In this document: positions 1 through 8,419 of the stretch, one piece after another
Layout: each line of letters begins with the position of its first letter
Numbering within the stretch: position 1 is the first letter of the stretch
Assembly: GCA_020430445.1 (NCBI GenBank)
Contig: JAGQJZ010000014.1
Span: forward strand, 1-43,211
Direction: 5' to 3'
Source of the DNA: Nitrospina sp.
GTDB lineage: Bacteria; Nitrospinota; Nitrospinia; Nitrospinales; Nitrospinaceae
DNA: 43,211 nucleotides
Program-made: the position numbers and the translations under genes
Notes under the pieces: model-generated
The model's database searches: none
What the model was told of the DNA's origin: nothing
The model's input: only the letters and a program-made list of their open reading frames with translations

Positions 1-5
1 GGCGG

Positions 6-2060
6 TTACTGGACAGCGGTTTTGTCCGGCTTGATGCGGGCGTAGAGTTCCTGCACGTTGTTGCGCAACTGCGCCACGGCGCGCTCGGCCATGCCTTTGA
101 GCTGGGCCTGCGTCAAGTCGTCCGGGTCGCCCTTGAGTCCGGCGATTTTCTTGCGGATCTCGTCGAGCGATTTCTCCAGGTTCAGGCTCCGTTTTTCGCT
201 GAAGCTCTTGGCGATGGCGCCCTTGAGGCCGCCGCCGTCGAAATAATAGGTGATCGCCTTCAGCATCCGCTTGTGCGACAGGTATTTCTTGCCGTCTTTC
301 CAGTTCTGGATCGCATCGCCGATTTCTTTTTCGATGTTGTCGACCAGCAGGTTGTAATCGGTCTCGTCCACCATGTCGTGCACTTCGCCCGGTTGCGATT
401 GCGATTTGATGTCGACGTCCATCGTCTGGTCGATCCCGGTCAGGGACGCGTTCTTCATGTTGGCCTGCACCTCTTCCGGCGACAGGCGCGGGTGCCAGTA
501 TTGCATGAGGTAGTCCTGGCTCTTGACCTGGTCAAAATGGTACTCGCCGTTTTCACCGGGCCGGGAATAGTAGCCGTTCGGCACCACGAAGAGGGTGCCG
601 ACCATGTCCTTGTGCAGGTTGCAGCGGAGGACGATGGGGCCGGGCGTGTCCAGGGTGATGGATCTCGAAGTGCCCGCCGCCATCGCGCCGAGGTTGAACT
701 GGTTGTTGCGCGATTTTGAGAAGATGTTGTGCACCTCGCGGTCGTCGTTGATGAATTCCACGGTGGAACCGATCATGACGACGGAATTCCTCGGCTCGAA
801 CTGGAGCCCGCGCTGGAAGATGCTCAGTTTTTGCGCTTGCTGCTCCGGCACCTTGAGCTTGCTCTTGGTTTCCAGGATCACCAGTCCCGGGCTTCCCGCC
901 GGCTCTCCGTTGATCTTGACCACGCCCGTTATATTGGTGATGGGGCGGACGATTTTCTTGTCGGAACCTTCGGAGCCTTCGGTTTCCTGGGTCTGGTGCG
1001 AACCCTCGGGATCCTGTTTCTGTTTGTTGTCCTCTTCCGCGTGGGCTGCGTGCTCTTTGCCGTGGGCCTCGTGTTCATGCTTTGTTGCGGCCTCGGCGGT
1101 GTCTTCTTTTTTCTCCGGCTTGTTCTTTTCGACTTTCTTGAGGTCCGCTTTCTTGCCCTGACGCAGGCCCATGGCCACCAGGAACTGGTTGACGAAGGGT
1201 TTGTCGAACTCCGGGTCGATTTCGATGGCGCGGGTGAAGTGCGGTCCCGCCGCGTCGAACTCCTTCATCAGGCTCAGCACCACGCCGAGGTTGAAATGGG
1301 CCTGTCCGAAGTCTTCCTTGATCTCGATCGCCTTTTCGTAGGCGGCGGCTTCCTTATGGTACTGCTTTTTCAGGCCGTAGCTTTTGCCCAGGTAGTTGTA
1401 GGCCAGAAAATGCTTGGGAGCCAGTTCCACCGTTTTCTGGAACATCTCGATGGCCTTGTCGGCGTTTTTTTCGTGCAGCAGGGACATGCCCCAGTTGAAG
1501 GTGATTTCGTCGTCGTCCGGCGCCAGTTCGTAGGCGCGGGCAAAACGCTTGTTGGCCCCTTCGAACTTGCCCTGCATGCGCTGGGCGGCGCCCCAGATGG
1601 CAAAAACTTCGGGTGAGTTCGGGCTGATCTGCGCGGCTTGTTCAAATTCGAGTTCGGCCAGTTCGTATTTGCCCTGCTCGGAGAGGCCCATGCCCTTCGA
1701 GATGTGTTCCAGGGTTTTGCGCGGCAGGTCCGCTCCGGGAGGCTTGGGCTGGTTGAGCTGGGCCAGTTGCAGGTCATCGGTCGCGGAAAGGTTCTCCTGT
1801 ACGGCGTCCTCGCTCTCGCTCACCTGGATATCCGGCAGGGGGGTGTCCTCGCCGGAGGACGCATCGGGTTCCTCCTCCACCGTTTGCGAAGCGGGTTGGA
1901 TACGGGATTCCTGGTACTGGTCGTAGGGGACCAGGTGGCTTTCCCGGCTGGACCACAAAATTCCGGCGCCGATCAGCGTGGCCAGGGCGACAAGACCGAT
2001 CAGGGCTCCGGTCCAGCTTGAGGATTGTTTTTTTCCGCGATGTGAGTCTTTTTTAGCCAT
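6..2060 (-). CDS. Membrane-anchored TPR protein with amicyanin-like cupredoxin domain
   Basis: The 684-residue protein starts with a short basic stretch and one membrane helix (about residues 17-36), so most of it should lie outside the cytoplasm. Four or more TPR units cover about 115-290. A His/Glu/Lys-rich linker (about 300-370) leads to a cupredoxin-like beta domain (about 375-495). That domain has the ligand set of a type 1 copper site: H444 in EVHNIFS, then C480, H483 and M486 in CNLHKDM. The C-x2-H-x2-M spacing is that of amicyanin. The last 120 residues look helical. Electron transfer or copper binding is inferred from the ligands; the TPRs suggest a protein partner. The start is supported by AGGA five bases upstream of ATG. 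It follows the FmdB-like gene on the same strand by 69 bases. I do not recognise a named family for the whole protein. Confidence 0.85.
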   Translation of the reverse strand: MAKKDSHRGKKQSSSWTGALIGLVALATLIGAGILWSSRESHLVPYDQYQESRIQPASQTVEEEPDASSGEDTPLPDIQVSESEDAVQENLSATDDLQLAQLNQPKPPGADLPRKTLEHISKGMGLSEQGKYELAELEFEQAAQISPNSPEVFAIWGAAQRMQGKFEGANKRFARAYELAPDDDEITFNWGMSLLHEKNADKAIEMFQKTVELAPKHFLAYNYLGKSYGLKKQYHKEAAAYEKAIEIKEDFGQAHFNLGVVLSLMKEFDAAGPHFTRAIEIDPEFDKPFVNQFLVAMGLRQGKKADLKKVEKNKPEKKEDTAEAATKHEHEAHGKEHAAHAEEDNKQKQDPEGSHQTQETEGSEGSDKKIVRPITNITGVVKINGEPAGSPGLVILETKSKLKVPEQQAQKLSIFQRGLQFEPRNSVVMIGSTVEFINDDREVHNIFSKSRNNQFNLGAMAAGTSRSITLDTPGPIVLRCNLHKDMVGTLFVVPNGYYSRPGENGEYHFDQVKSQDYLMQYWHPRLSPEEVQANMKNASLTGIDQTMDVDIKSQSQPGEVHDMVDETDYNLLVDNIEKEIGDAIQNWKDGKKYLSHKRMLKAITYYFDGGGLKGAIAKSFSEKRSLNLEKSLDEIRKKIAGLKGDPDDLTQAQLKGMAERAVAQLRNNVQELYARIKPDKTAVQ

Positions 2061-2129
2061 GGATTCCTGAAATGAAAAACGTTTCCCTCTCGGGTGGAAA
2101 ATAGGGGACCCCGCGCCCCCGGTGCCGCC

Positions 2130-2381
2130 TTAAAAAATCTCGGAAATATGACGCGGCTTGGGGAGTTTGAAAATGTCTTTGTTGGGATAGTCGTCCGGCG
2201 TTACGGGCTTGACTCCGGCCCGGGGGGCTCCCTGAACCTTGCCCACGCAGGAGGAAATATGCGGCTGGACGTTGCCGGAACCGCAATGTTCGCAAGTGGT
2301 CTTGCTTTTATCGGTGTTGACGGATTGCAGGAGGGTGAAATCCTGGCCGCAGTCCGCGCAATGGTATTCGTAGAGGGGCAT
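2130..2381 (-). CDS. FmdB-family zinc ribbon protein
   Basis: This 83-residue protein begins MPLYEYHCADCG, the hallmark start of the FmdB/CxxC_CxxC_SSSS family. Two CxxC pairs (CADC near residue 8 and CEHC near residue 33) should bind one zinc ion. The C-terminal half is basic and low in complexity. Members of the family are often called putative regulatory proteins, but no general function is established. It lies upstream of the TPR/cupredoxin gene on the same strand and may be co-transcribed with it. A candidate promoter with a perfect -35 box lies 55-84 bases upstream of the start. Confidence 0.85.
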   Translation of the reverse strand: MPLYEYHCADCGQDFTLLQSVNTDKSKTTCEHCGSGNVQPHISSCVGKVQGAPRAGVKPVTPDDYPNKDIFKLPKPRHISEIF

Positions 2382-2413
2382 GAAAATTCCGCAAACGCTG
2401 GTAAAATCTTGGG

Positions 2414-2442
2414 TTGCAAACTTTTGAATAATAGGATTTAAT
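2414..2442 (+). promoter_or_regulatory. Candidate sigma-70 promoter for the dCTP deaminase gene
   Basis: TTGCAA (2414-2419) and TTTAAT (2437-2442) are separated by 17 bases, in an AT-rich gap. Transcription would start near 2449, ahead of either candidate start codon. The -10 lies on the same bases as that of the opposite promoter. Sequence match only. Confidence 0.4.
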
Positions 2443-2465
2443 CATAGCTCCAAACGGCCTGTCAA
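2436..2465 (-). promoter_or_regulatory. Candidate sigma-70 promoter for the FmdB-like gene
   Basis: Read on the minus strand, a perfect TTGACA (2460-2465) is followed after 18 bases by TTAAAT (2436-2441). The -10 overlaps the -10 of the divergent promoter for the dCTP deaminase gene. Sequence match only. Confidence 0.4.
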
Positions 2466-2484
2466 TGGGATTTTCCAGCCTGCC

Positions 2485-3708
2485 TTGGTCCAAATCAACT
2501 CCGTACCCAACTCCCATCAAATGACTACCGAAGAATCAAGAATTACCCTAAAGAAAACCCTGAATTCGGGAATAAAGAGCCGAAATGGTAAATTGAAAAA
2601 TGGTTATTGGCCCTCTCAGTTTATCAATATTGCGCATCATCTGGGTATCGTTTCTTCAAAAGAAAGCTTGGAAGATCAACAATTTCAGCCGGTCAGTGTC
2701 GATTTAAGGCTGGGTGAAAAGGCGTACCGGATTCAAAGCAGCTTTCTTCCTGAAAATGAACTTGTTGAGACAAAGTTAAAGGATTTAAAGCTGTATGAAG
2801 TCGACCTGACCCAGTCGGGGATACTGGAAAAAGGGGCGATTTATCTGGTTCCATTGCTTGAAGAATTGTCATTGCCCAGGGGAATTTACGGTGTGACCAA
2901 CCCCAAAAGCTCCACGGGCCGGCTGGATATGTTCACCCGGGTGATTGTCAACCATGGGCATCGTTTTGATGAAATTCCGGTCAATTACCGGGGAAAACTG
3001 TATCTGGAAATCATTCCGAGGTCTTTCCCTGTAAAAGTCCATAAAGGATTGTCGCTGAATCAGTTGAGGTTGTACCAGGGGGACCCCTATATCAGAAAAG
3101 CTGATTTCAGGAAAATTTATAAAAACAAACCGGTGTTGTTCAGTGAAAAAGGTCCGTCGATCCCCTGGGAACAAATTCATTACGAAGAAGGCGTGTTCAT
3201 CAGCGTGGACCTTTTGGGGGAAAAGAAAAACCCCATCGTCGCCTATAAAGCCAAGACCAACAGCGAGGTGATTGATTTGAGCAAGATCAATCATTACGAC
3301 CCCCGTGATTTTTGGGAACCGGTTCGCTGCCAAAAGAAAAACCGGTTGATTCTGGAACCAGAGAGCTTTTATATCATGATGTCGAAGGAAAAGATCTGTA
3401 TCTGGCCGGATCTGTTGGCTGAAATGGTGGCCTACGAACCCAACAGCGGTGAGTTGCGCACGCACTACGCCGGGTTTTTTGATCCGGGGTTTGGATGGCA
3501 CGGCGGGAATGAAACCGTGAATCAGGGAACGAAGGCGGTTATGGAAGTGCGGCCGCATGACGTGCCCTTTATGATTGAGGACGGACAGACTTTTTGCAGG
3601 TTAAAGTTTGAAAAAATAGTGGAAACGCCAGAGAAGGTTTATGGAGAAAAAATCGCGTCGAATTATCAGGGGCAGGAACTCAAACTGAGTAAATATTTCA
3701 AAAGCTGA
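2485..3708 (+). CDS. dcd: Tandem-domain dCTP deaminase (DCD-N/DCD-C type)
   Basis: This protein resembles the long form of 2'-deoxycytidine 5'-triphosphate deaminase, which is about twice the size of the E. coli enzyme. Such enzymes convert dCTP to dUTP for thymidylate synthesis. The first half has NPKSSTGRLDMF and, further on, LYLEIIP, which match the substrate-binding serine/arginine stretch and the catalytic glutamate region of Dcd. The second half repeats the fold, with NSGELRTHYAGFFDPGFGW and AVMEVRPHDVPF. The longest frame opens at TTG 2485 (407 residues); ATG 2521 would give 395 residues. Neither has a convincing ribosome binding site, so the start is open. The gene is visibly more AT-rich than scpB next to it, which hints at a different origin. 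The dcd symbol refers to activity, not to orthology with the short enzyme. Confidence 0.8.
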   Translation: MVQINSVPNSHQMTTEESRITLKKTLNSGIKSRNGKLKNGYWPSQFINIAHHLGIVSSKESLEDQQFQPVSVDLRLGEKAYRIQSSFLPENELVETKLKDLKLYEVDLTQSGILEKGAIYLVPLLEELSLPRGIYGVTNPKSSTGRLDMFTRVIVNHGHRFDEIPVNYRGKLYLEIIPRSFPVKVHKGLSLNQLRLYQGDPYIRKADFRKIYKNKPVLFSEKGPSIPWEQIHYEEGVFISVDLLGEKKNPIVAYKAKTNSEVIDLSKINHYDPRDFWEPVRCQKKNRLILEPESFYIMMSKEKICIWPDLLAEMVAYEPNSGELRTHYAGFFDPGFGWHGGNETVNQGTKAVMEVRPHDVPFMIEDGQTFCRLKFEKIVETPEKVYGEKIASNYQGQELKLSKYFKS

Positions 3709-3715
3709 CCCGGGT

Positions 3716-3743
3716 TTGTGTTTTCACCCGCGTATTTTATAAT
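3716..3743 (+). promoter_or_regulatory. Promoter for scpB
   Basis: A perfect TATAAT (3738-3743) lies 16 bases after TTGTGT (3716-3721). The start of transcription would fall near 3750, leaving a leader of about a dozen bases before ATG 3763. This argues against the upstream GTG 3718 as the scpB start. Confidence 0.55.
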
Positions 3744-3762
3744 CGGACTAACAGGCACCCTC

Positions 3763-4428
3763 ATGGACCGTACAGAACTCAAAGCGATTATCGAAAACCT
3801 GCTGCTGGCGTCGGACAAGCCCGTCTCCGCCGACGCGCTGGCCCAGACCCTGCTCAACGGCGGCGACAAGGACGCCCTGCGCGGCGCGCTGGAAGAGCTG
3901 CAACAGGATTTTGAAGGCAGGCCCCTGCAGATCATCGAGGTGGCCGACGGCTTCCAGCTGTGCACCCGCCCCGAACACGCCGAATGGGTGCGCAAGTTCC
4001 TCAAACTGGACAAGACCTTCCGCCTGTCGCAGCCGGCGCTGGACACGCTTTCGATCGTCGCTTACAAACAACCGATCACGCGGGCGGAAATCGACGAGAT
4101 CCGCGGCGTCGACTCCAGCGGCGTGTTCCGCACCCTGCTGGAGAAGAAAATCGTGGCCCCGGCGGGACGCAAGGACGTCCCCGGCAAGCCGATCATGTAC
4201 CGCACCACGCAGAAATTCCTCGACTACTTCGGCCTGAAGGACCTGAGCGAACTGCCCACCCTCGACGATTTCGGTGAGGGGGAGATCGAGGGCGAGGCCG
4301 GTCCCGAACAGGTGGAAATCGAGTTCGGCCTCGCGGTGCCGCCGGCTGAATCGGGCGAGGCGGAGACCGTGGAAGTTGAAGTTGCGGAAGCCGAATCCCC
4401 CGCCGGTGAATCTCCGGAAGAAAACTGA
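3763..4428 (+). CDS. scpB: Segregation and condensation protein B
   Basis: ScpB is the kleisin-associated subunit of the SMC-ScpAB condensin, which compacts and segregates the chromosome. The 221-residue product has the two winged-helix units of the family. Characteristic stretches are LIIASDKPVS-like (seen as LLLASDKPVS), LSQPALDTLSIVAYKQPITRA near residue 87, IRGVDSSGV, and GRKDVPGKPIMYRTT before the final helix LDYFGL. An acidic tail of about 50 residues follows. ATG 3763 is preferred over GTG 3718, because the earlier start would begin inside the promoter and add residues that do not look like ScpB. scpA is usually next to scpB but is not in this window. The RsuA/RluB-type gene follows after nine bases, a common neighbour of scpB. 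Confidence 0.93.
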   Translation: MDRTELKAIIENLLLASDKPVSADALAQTLLNGGDKDALRGALEELQQDFEGRPLQIIEVADGFQLCTRPEHAEWVRKFLKLDKTFRLSQPALDTLSIVAYKQPITRAEIDEIRGVDSSGVFRTLLEKKIVAPAGRKDVPGKPIMYRTTQKFLDYFGLKDLSELPTLDDFGEGEIEGEAGPEQVEIEFGLAVPPAESGEAETVEVEVAEAESPAGESPEEN

Positions 4429-4437
4429 ATCAGGACC

Positions 4438-5181
4438 ATGGCGATACGTTTGCAGAAAATCATTTCCGATGCGGGCCTGGCCTCCCGGCGCGAAGCCGAG
4501 CGCTGGATCGAGGAGGGGAAGGTGTCCGTCAACGGCAAAGTGGTCACCCAACTGGGAACCACCGCCGACCCGGCGGTCGACCGCATCCGGGTGAAAGGCA
4601 GGGCGCTGCCCCGGCAGGATGAAAAAATCTACCTGATCTTCAACAAGCCCAAGGGCTGCCTCACCACCGTGCGCGACGACCGCGAACGGGCCACGGTGAT
4701 GGATTATTTTAAAAACTTCCCCGTGCGCATCTTTCCCGTGGGCCGGCTCGACTACAACACCGAGGGTCTGCTCCTCATGACCAACGACGGTGAATTGTCT
4801 AAGCAACTGCTCGATCCGAAAAACGGCATCGAACGGGTCTACCGGGTCAAGGTGCACGGCATCCCCGATGAAAAGGACCTCAACCGCCTGCGCAAGGGCG
4901 TCTACCTCGACGGCAAAAAGACGGAGCCGATGAAGGCCCGGGTCGAGCGCCTCACCGGGCGCAGTTGCTTCCTGCTGCTCACGCTCACCGAAGGCAAGAA
5001 CCGCCACATCCGCCGCGCCTGCGAGATGGTCGGACACCCGGTGGTGAAACTGTCGCGCACCGGGTTCGCGGGGCTGGGCCTTTCCACCCTGTCTTCCGGA
5101 GCCTTCCGGTTTCTGACAGGCAAGGAGTTGAGTTCGCTGCGCCGCCGGGTCCGGTCTCCCCGCAAAACGGACGCGGCCTGA
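4438..5181 (+). CDS. rluB: 23S/16S rRNA pseudouridine synthase, RsuA/RluB family
   Basis: The enzyme isomerises a specific uridine of ribosomal RNA to pseudouridine. An S4 RNA-binding domain occupies about residues 1-60 (RLQKIISDAGLASRREAE). The catalytic domain follows, with the family motif GRLDYNTEGLLL; D105 is the expected catalytic aspartate. KPKGCLTT and GKNRHIRRACEMVGHPV are further family signatures. The 247-residue length is normal. Placement directly after scpB favours RluB (23S helix 89 region) over RsuA or RluE, but the target position cannot be read from the sequence. It is part of a tight plus-strand operon, nine bases after scpB and four bases before the next gene. Confidence 0.9.
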   Translation: MAIRLQKIISDAGLASRREAERWIEEGKVSVNGKVVTQLGTTADPAVDRIRVKGRALPRQDEKIYLIFNKPKGCLTTVRDDRERATVMDYFKNFPVRIFPVGRLDYNTEGLLLMTNDGELSKQLLDPKNGIERVYRVKVHGIPDEKDLNRLRKGVYLDGKKTEPMKARVERLTGRSCFLLLTLTEGKNRHIRRACEMVGHPVVKLSRTGFAGLGLSTLSSGAFRFLTGKELSSLRRRVRSPRKTDAA

Positions 5182-5185
5182 TTCG

Positions 5186-6223
5186 ATGCGATTGCGCTTT
5201 TTCCCCCGGGCAGCCGTTCTCCTTGTTTTTTTTGTCGGCGGCATCGCTTTTTTCCCCGCACACGCTTTCGCCCAGTTGGGCGTGCTGACCACTTACGAAT
5301 CCGAAGGCAAGGCCGAAGCGAAGGACGGAGACTTCGTCAAGGCGCGGAAAACCGCTGTGTGGCGGGGGCTCCGCGCGGCGGTTGAAAAGTCGTTGAAGGA
5401 CCTGCTGGGCGAAGAGGACGCCGCGGCGGCCGAAAAACAGGTCCACCGGATTCTGTCCAAGCCCAAACGGTATGTGAAGTCCTACCGTTTTCTGGAGATG
5501 GCCGACGACGACCTGGCGCAGGAAAGCCGGGTGCGTCTGGAAGTGGTCCTCTACACCGATGCCCTCAACAAGGCCCTCAATTCCGCCGGGCTGGTGTCTT
5601 CGGCGGTGAATCCAAAGGCGGTGATTGTTCTGGTGCTGGAACGCAGTTTCACCGCGCGGGCCACGGGGCAGTTCTGGGAGTTCGTCCCCATGTCGGAGGT
5701 GTCGCTCACGCAAAACCTGCTGGCCAGCGGCTTGCATGTCATCAGCCGCGACCGCGTGGCCAACATCGTTCCCGAAGACCGGGTGCGTTCCGCCGCGCGG
5801 GGGGATATCTCGTCGGCGGTGGACATCGGCCTGAAATCCGGCGCCGGGGTGGTCATTGTCGGCACCGCGGCCTCGACGAAACAGACGGGTTCGGCAACAG
5901 GGCCGGTGAGCGTTCAGGCCAACCTCAGCGTGAAAGCGGTTTCGGTTGTTGAATCCAAGGTCATCGCCGCCAAGAGCGATTTCGCCTCGGCCCGGTCCAT
6001 TGATCCGGTAGAAGGAGAACTGCAGGCGTTCGAGGTGGTGGGCAAAAAAATGGGGACTTTCCTTGAAGACGCGATCAAGCGATACTGGGGGCCTGGGAAG
6101 CCGGCGGCTGAAACGCCCGGAGAGGCAAAAGAGGCGCCGTCTTCCGCAACGAAACCTCCGGAAGACAAGACCCCGGCTCCGGCGCCCGTTCCGAAAAAGC
6201 CCGGATTGATGGAAGATCTGTGA
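5186..6223 (+). CDS. Secreted protein of unknown function
   Basis: The 345-residue product has a clear signal peptide: basic MRLRFFPR, a hydrophobic core and a likely cleavage after AHAFA near residue 30. The mature part starts with a region resembling the N-terminal domain of FlgT/LPP20-like envelope proteins (about 35-130; VKARKTAVWRGLRAAVE). An alpha/beta domain with VVIVGTA near residue 225 follows, and the tail is rich in Pro, Ala and Lys. This suggests a periplasmic or envelope-associated protein, but no enzyme motif is visible and I do not assign a function. Its stop codon overlaps the start of the permease gene by one base, so the two are probably translated together. Confidence 0.75.
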   Translation: MRLRFFPRAAVLLVFFVGGIAFFPAHAFAQLGVLTTYESEGKAEAKDGDFVKARKTAVWRGLRAAVEKSLKDLLGEEDAAAAEKQVHRILSKPKRYVKSYRFLEMADDDLAQESRVRLEVVLYTDALNKALNSAGLVSSAVNPKAVIVLVLERSFTARATGQFWEFVPMSEVSLTQNLLASGLHVISRDRVANIVPEDRVRSAARGDISSAVDIGLKSGAGVVIVGTAASTKQTGSATGPVSVQANLSVKAVSVVESKVIAAKSDFASARSIDPVEGELQAFEVVGKKMGTFLEDAIKRYWGPGKPAAETPGEAKEAPSSATKPPEDKTPAPAPVPKKPGLMEDL

Positions 6224-7335
6224 TGAGCGACTCGACAGGACCGACCCAGGACGATGCCACGGAAAACCTGCTGATGCCCAACGACAGCCGATTCCGCTAT
6301 TTCCTTTTGATCGCCGTTGTCCTGTCGCTCGCCGGATTGTACCTGGCGCGCAATGTCCTCGTGCCCTTCGCCATCGCCTTTGCCCTGGCCTATCTGCTCG
6401 ACCCGCTGGCGGACAAACTGGAGAGCTGGAAATTCCCCCGCAGCCTGGCGGTGACGACGATCCTGGTGTCTTTTTTCCTGTTCGTCGTCGCGTCCGCCAT
6501 CATCCTCATTCCGCTGTTCCGTATCCAGCTCGAACACCTGGCGCACAACCTGCCGGATTACACCGGGCAGATCGAAGCCTGGTTGCAGCCTTATATCGAG
6601 CAAATCGCGCTGATCGATTCCGTCAAGATCAAGGCGCATCTGAAGGAAGCGTTCCAGAAGCTCGGCACCGTGCCGCTGGATGCTTTCGGCTCCGCGTCCA
6701 AAATGCTGTGGGATTCGCTTTCGGGCCTGATCAACATGGTCCTGCTTTTGATCAACCTGCTCATCATTCCCGTCGCCATGTTTTACCTGCTGCGCGATTT
6801 CGACGGGATCAATGCCAAGCTGAAGGACCTGATTCCTCCCCGCTACCGGGACAAGGCGGTGGAAACGGTGCAGGAGATCGACGAGGTCCTGTCCGGTTTC
6901 GTCCGGGGACAGTTGATGGTCGCCACCCTGATGTCGATCCTGTACACCCTGGGCCTGTTCCTCTGCGAGACGCCGATGAGCCTGTTCCTCGGTCCGTTGG
7001 CGGGTTACGCCAACCTGGTGCCGTACCTCGGGCTGATCTGTGGACTGGTTCCGGCGCTGGTGCTGACGTTTCTGCAGCATCAGGACTGGCTTTCGCTGGT
7101 GGGCGTGGTGGGGGTGTTCGGCGTGGTGCAGGCGCTGGAAGGCATGGTGATCACCCCGCGCGTGGTGGGAGACAAGATCGGCCTGCATCCGGTGGCGATC
7201 ATGCTGGCGGTATTGGTCGGCGGCGAGTTGTTCGGTTTTGTCGGGGTGTTGCTCGGGGTGCCCGCCGCGGCCGTGTTGAATGTTCTGCGGCGGCGCACGG
7301 TCCAGCGCTACAAGGAATCGTCCCTGTTCAACTGA
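6223..7335 (+). CDS. AI-2E family transporter (PerM/YdiK-like)
   Basis: This is a polytopic inner-membrane protein of 370 residues with about eight hydrophobic segments in the pattern of the AI-2E/UPF0118 family: a pair of helices at the N-terminus (LLIAVVLSLAGLYLARN), a long soluble central segment (about 110-150) and a helical C-terminal half with NLVPYLGLICGLVPAL and GMVITPRVVGDKIGLHP. The latter is the conserved family signature. Members include sodium/proton antiporters and exporters of unknown substrate, so the transported molecule is not known. ATG 6223 overlaps the previous stop as TGATG; GTG 6220 directly before it is a less likely start. The 3' end overlaps the 3' end of mqnC on the other strand by eight bases. 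Confidence 0.88.
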   Translation: MSDSTGPTQDDATENLLMPNDSRFRYFLLIAVVLSLAGLYLARNVLVPFAIAFALAYLLDPLADKLESWKFPRSLAVTTILVSFFLFVVASAIILIPLFRIQLEHLAHNLPDYTGQIEAWLQPYIEQIALIDSVKIKAHLKEAFQKLGTVPLDAFGSASKMLWDSLSGLINMVLLLINLLIIPVAMFYLLRDFDGINAKLKDLIPPRYRDKAVETVQEIDEVLSGFVRGQLMVATLMSILYTLGLFLCETPMSLFLGPLAGYANLVPYLGLICGLVPALVLTFLQHQDWLSLVGVVGVFGVVQALEGMVITPRVVGDKIGLHPVAIMLAVLVGGELFGFVGVLLGVPAAAVLNVLRRRTVQRYKESSLFN

Positions 7336-8404
7336 CAAACTCGTAACGCATGTTGCGGCGTTGCGGGGTGAACCCTCCGTCCTCGATCAGCCGCCGGATT
7401 TCCTTTTCGTTCAAATTGTAGGTCGTGCCCGCCGCACTGACCACGTTCTCCTCGAACATCGTGCTGCCCATGTCGTTGGCGCCGAAGAAGAGCGCCATCT
7501 GCCCGACTTTGGGGCCCATCGTCACCCAGGACGACTGGTGGTTGTCGATGTTGTCCAGCACAATGCGGCCGATGGCCAGGGTCTTCAGGTATTCCCAGCC
7601 GGTGGTCCTTTTCGGACCGATTTCCTGCGCCAGGGGCGTTTGCCCCGGCTGGAACGGCCAGCAGATGAAAGCGGTGAAGCCGCCCGTTTTGTCCTGCTGG
7701 TCACGCAGGCGCATGAGATGCTCGACGCGTTCCTCCAGAGATTCGACATGGCCGAACATCATCGTGGCGGTCGTCGGCAGGCCCAGTTCATGCGCCGTGC
7801 CCATGACCTCCAGCCACTGGTCCGTGGTGCATTTTTTCGGACTGATGGCGGTGCGCACCCGGTCGACCAGAATCTCCGCGCCGCCACCGGGGATGGAGTC
7901 GAGCCCCGCGTTTTTCAGGCGCGTCAGCGTTTCCTTCAAGGGCAGCTTGGACAACTTGCCGAGGTGCACGATTTCGGGAGGAGACAGGGCGTGCAGGTGG
8001 ATGTCGAAGCGCTCCTTGATATAGCGGAACAGGTCTTCGTAGAAATCGATTTTCAGGTCCGCGTTGTGCCCGCCCTGCATGAGGATCTGCCGCCCGCCCT
8101 GGGCGGCGACCTCCGCGATTTTCTCGCCGATGGTCTCGAAGGAATGCACATACGCCTCCGCATCTCCCTCCTTGCGGTAGAAGGCGCAGAAGGAGCAGTC
8201 GGTCACGCACACGTTGGTGTAGTTGACGTTGCGGTCGACGATGTAGGTGACGGTTTTGCCGTCGTGCCCGGTGCGCTGGCGGTGCAGGCGGGTGGCGACG
8301 TTGCCGAGGAGGTTGAGGTCGCCGCAGTCGTACAGCGCACGGGCTTCCGCCGCGTCGAGGCGTTCACCGTCCAGGGCTTTTTGCAGTATCGAGTCGGGGG
8401 TCAT
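7328..8404 (-). CDS. mqnC: Dehypoxanthine futalosine cyclase (menaquinone biosynthesis)
   Basis: MqnC is a radical SAM enzyme of the futalosine route to menaquinone. It converts dehypoxanthine futalosine to cyclic dehypoxanthine futalosine in the cytoplasm. The cluster-binding cysteines are C66, C70 and C73 in CVTDCSFC. Further family features are GGRQILMQGG, DSIPGGGAEIL, TATMMFGHVE and the C-terminal GANDMGSTMFEENVV. The 358-residue length is usual. It is the last gene of a minus-strand run with the VOC gene (gap 15 bases) and the parvulin gene. MqnA, MqnB and MqnD are not in the window. Its presence indicates a menaquinone-using organism, or at least one with this pathway. Confidence 0.92.
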   Translation of the reverse strand: MTPDSILQKALDGERLDAAEARALYDCGDLNLLGNVATRLHRQRTGHDGKTVTYIVDRNVNYTNVCVTDCSFCAFYRKEGDAEAYVHSFETIGEKIAEVAAQGGRQILMQGGHNADLKIDFYEDLFRYIKERFDIHLHALSPPEIVHLGKLSKLPLKETLTRLKNAGLDSIPGGGAEILVDRVRTAISPKKCTTDQWLEVMGTAHELGLPTTATMMFGHVESLEERVEHLMRLRDQQDKTGGFTAFICWPFQPGQTPLAQEIGPKRTTGWEYLKTLAIGRIVLDNIDNHQSSWVTMGPKVGQMALFFGANDMGSTMFEENVVSAAGTTYNLNEKEIRRLIEDGGFTPQRRNMRYEFVS

Positions 8405-8419
8405 TGAAGTTCGATGGGC

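Noticed and set aside
3748..5292. A 514-codon frame on the minus strand
   Set aside because: It is antisense to scpB and the pseudouridine synthase gene, both firmly identified, and shows no protein-like pattern.
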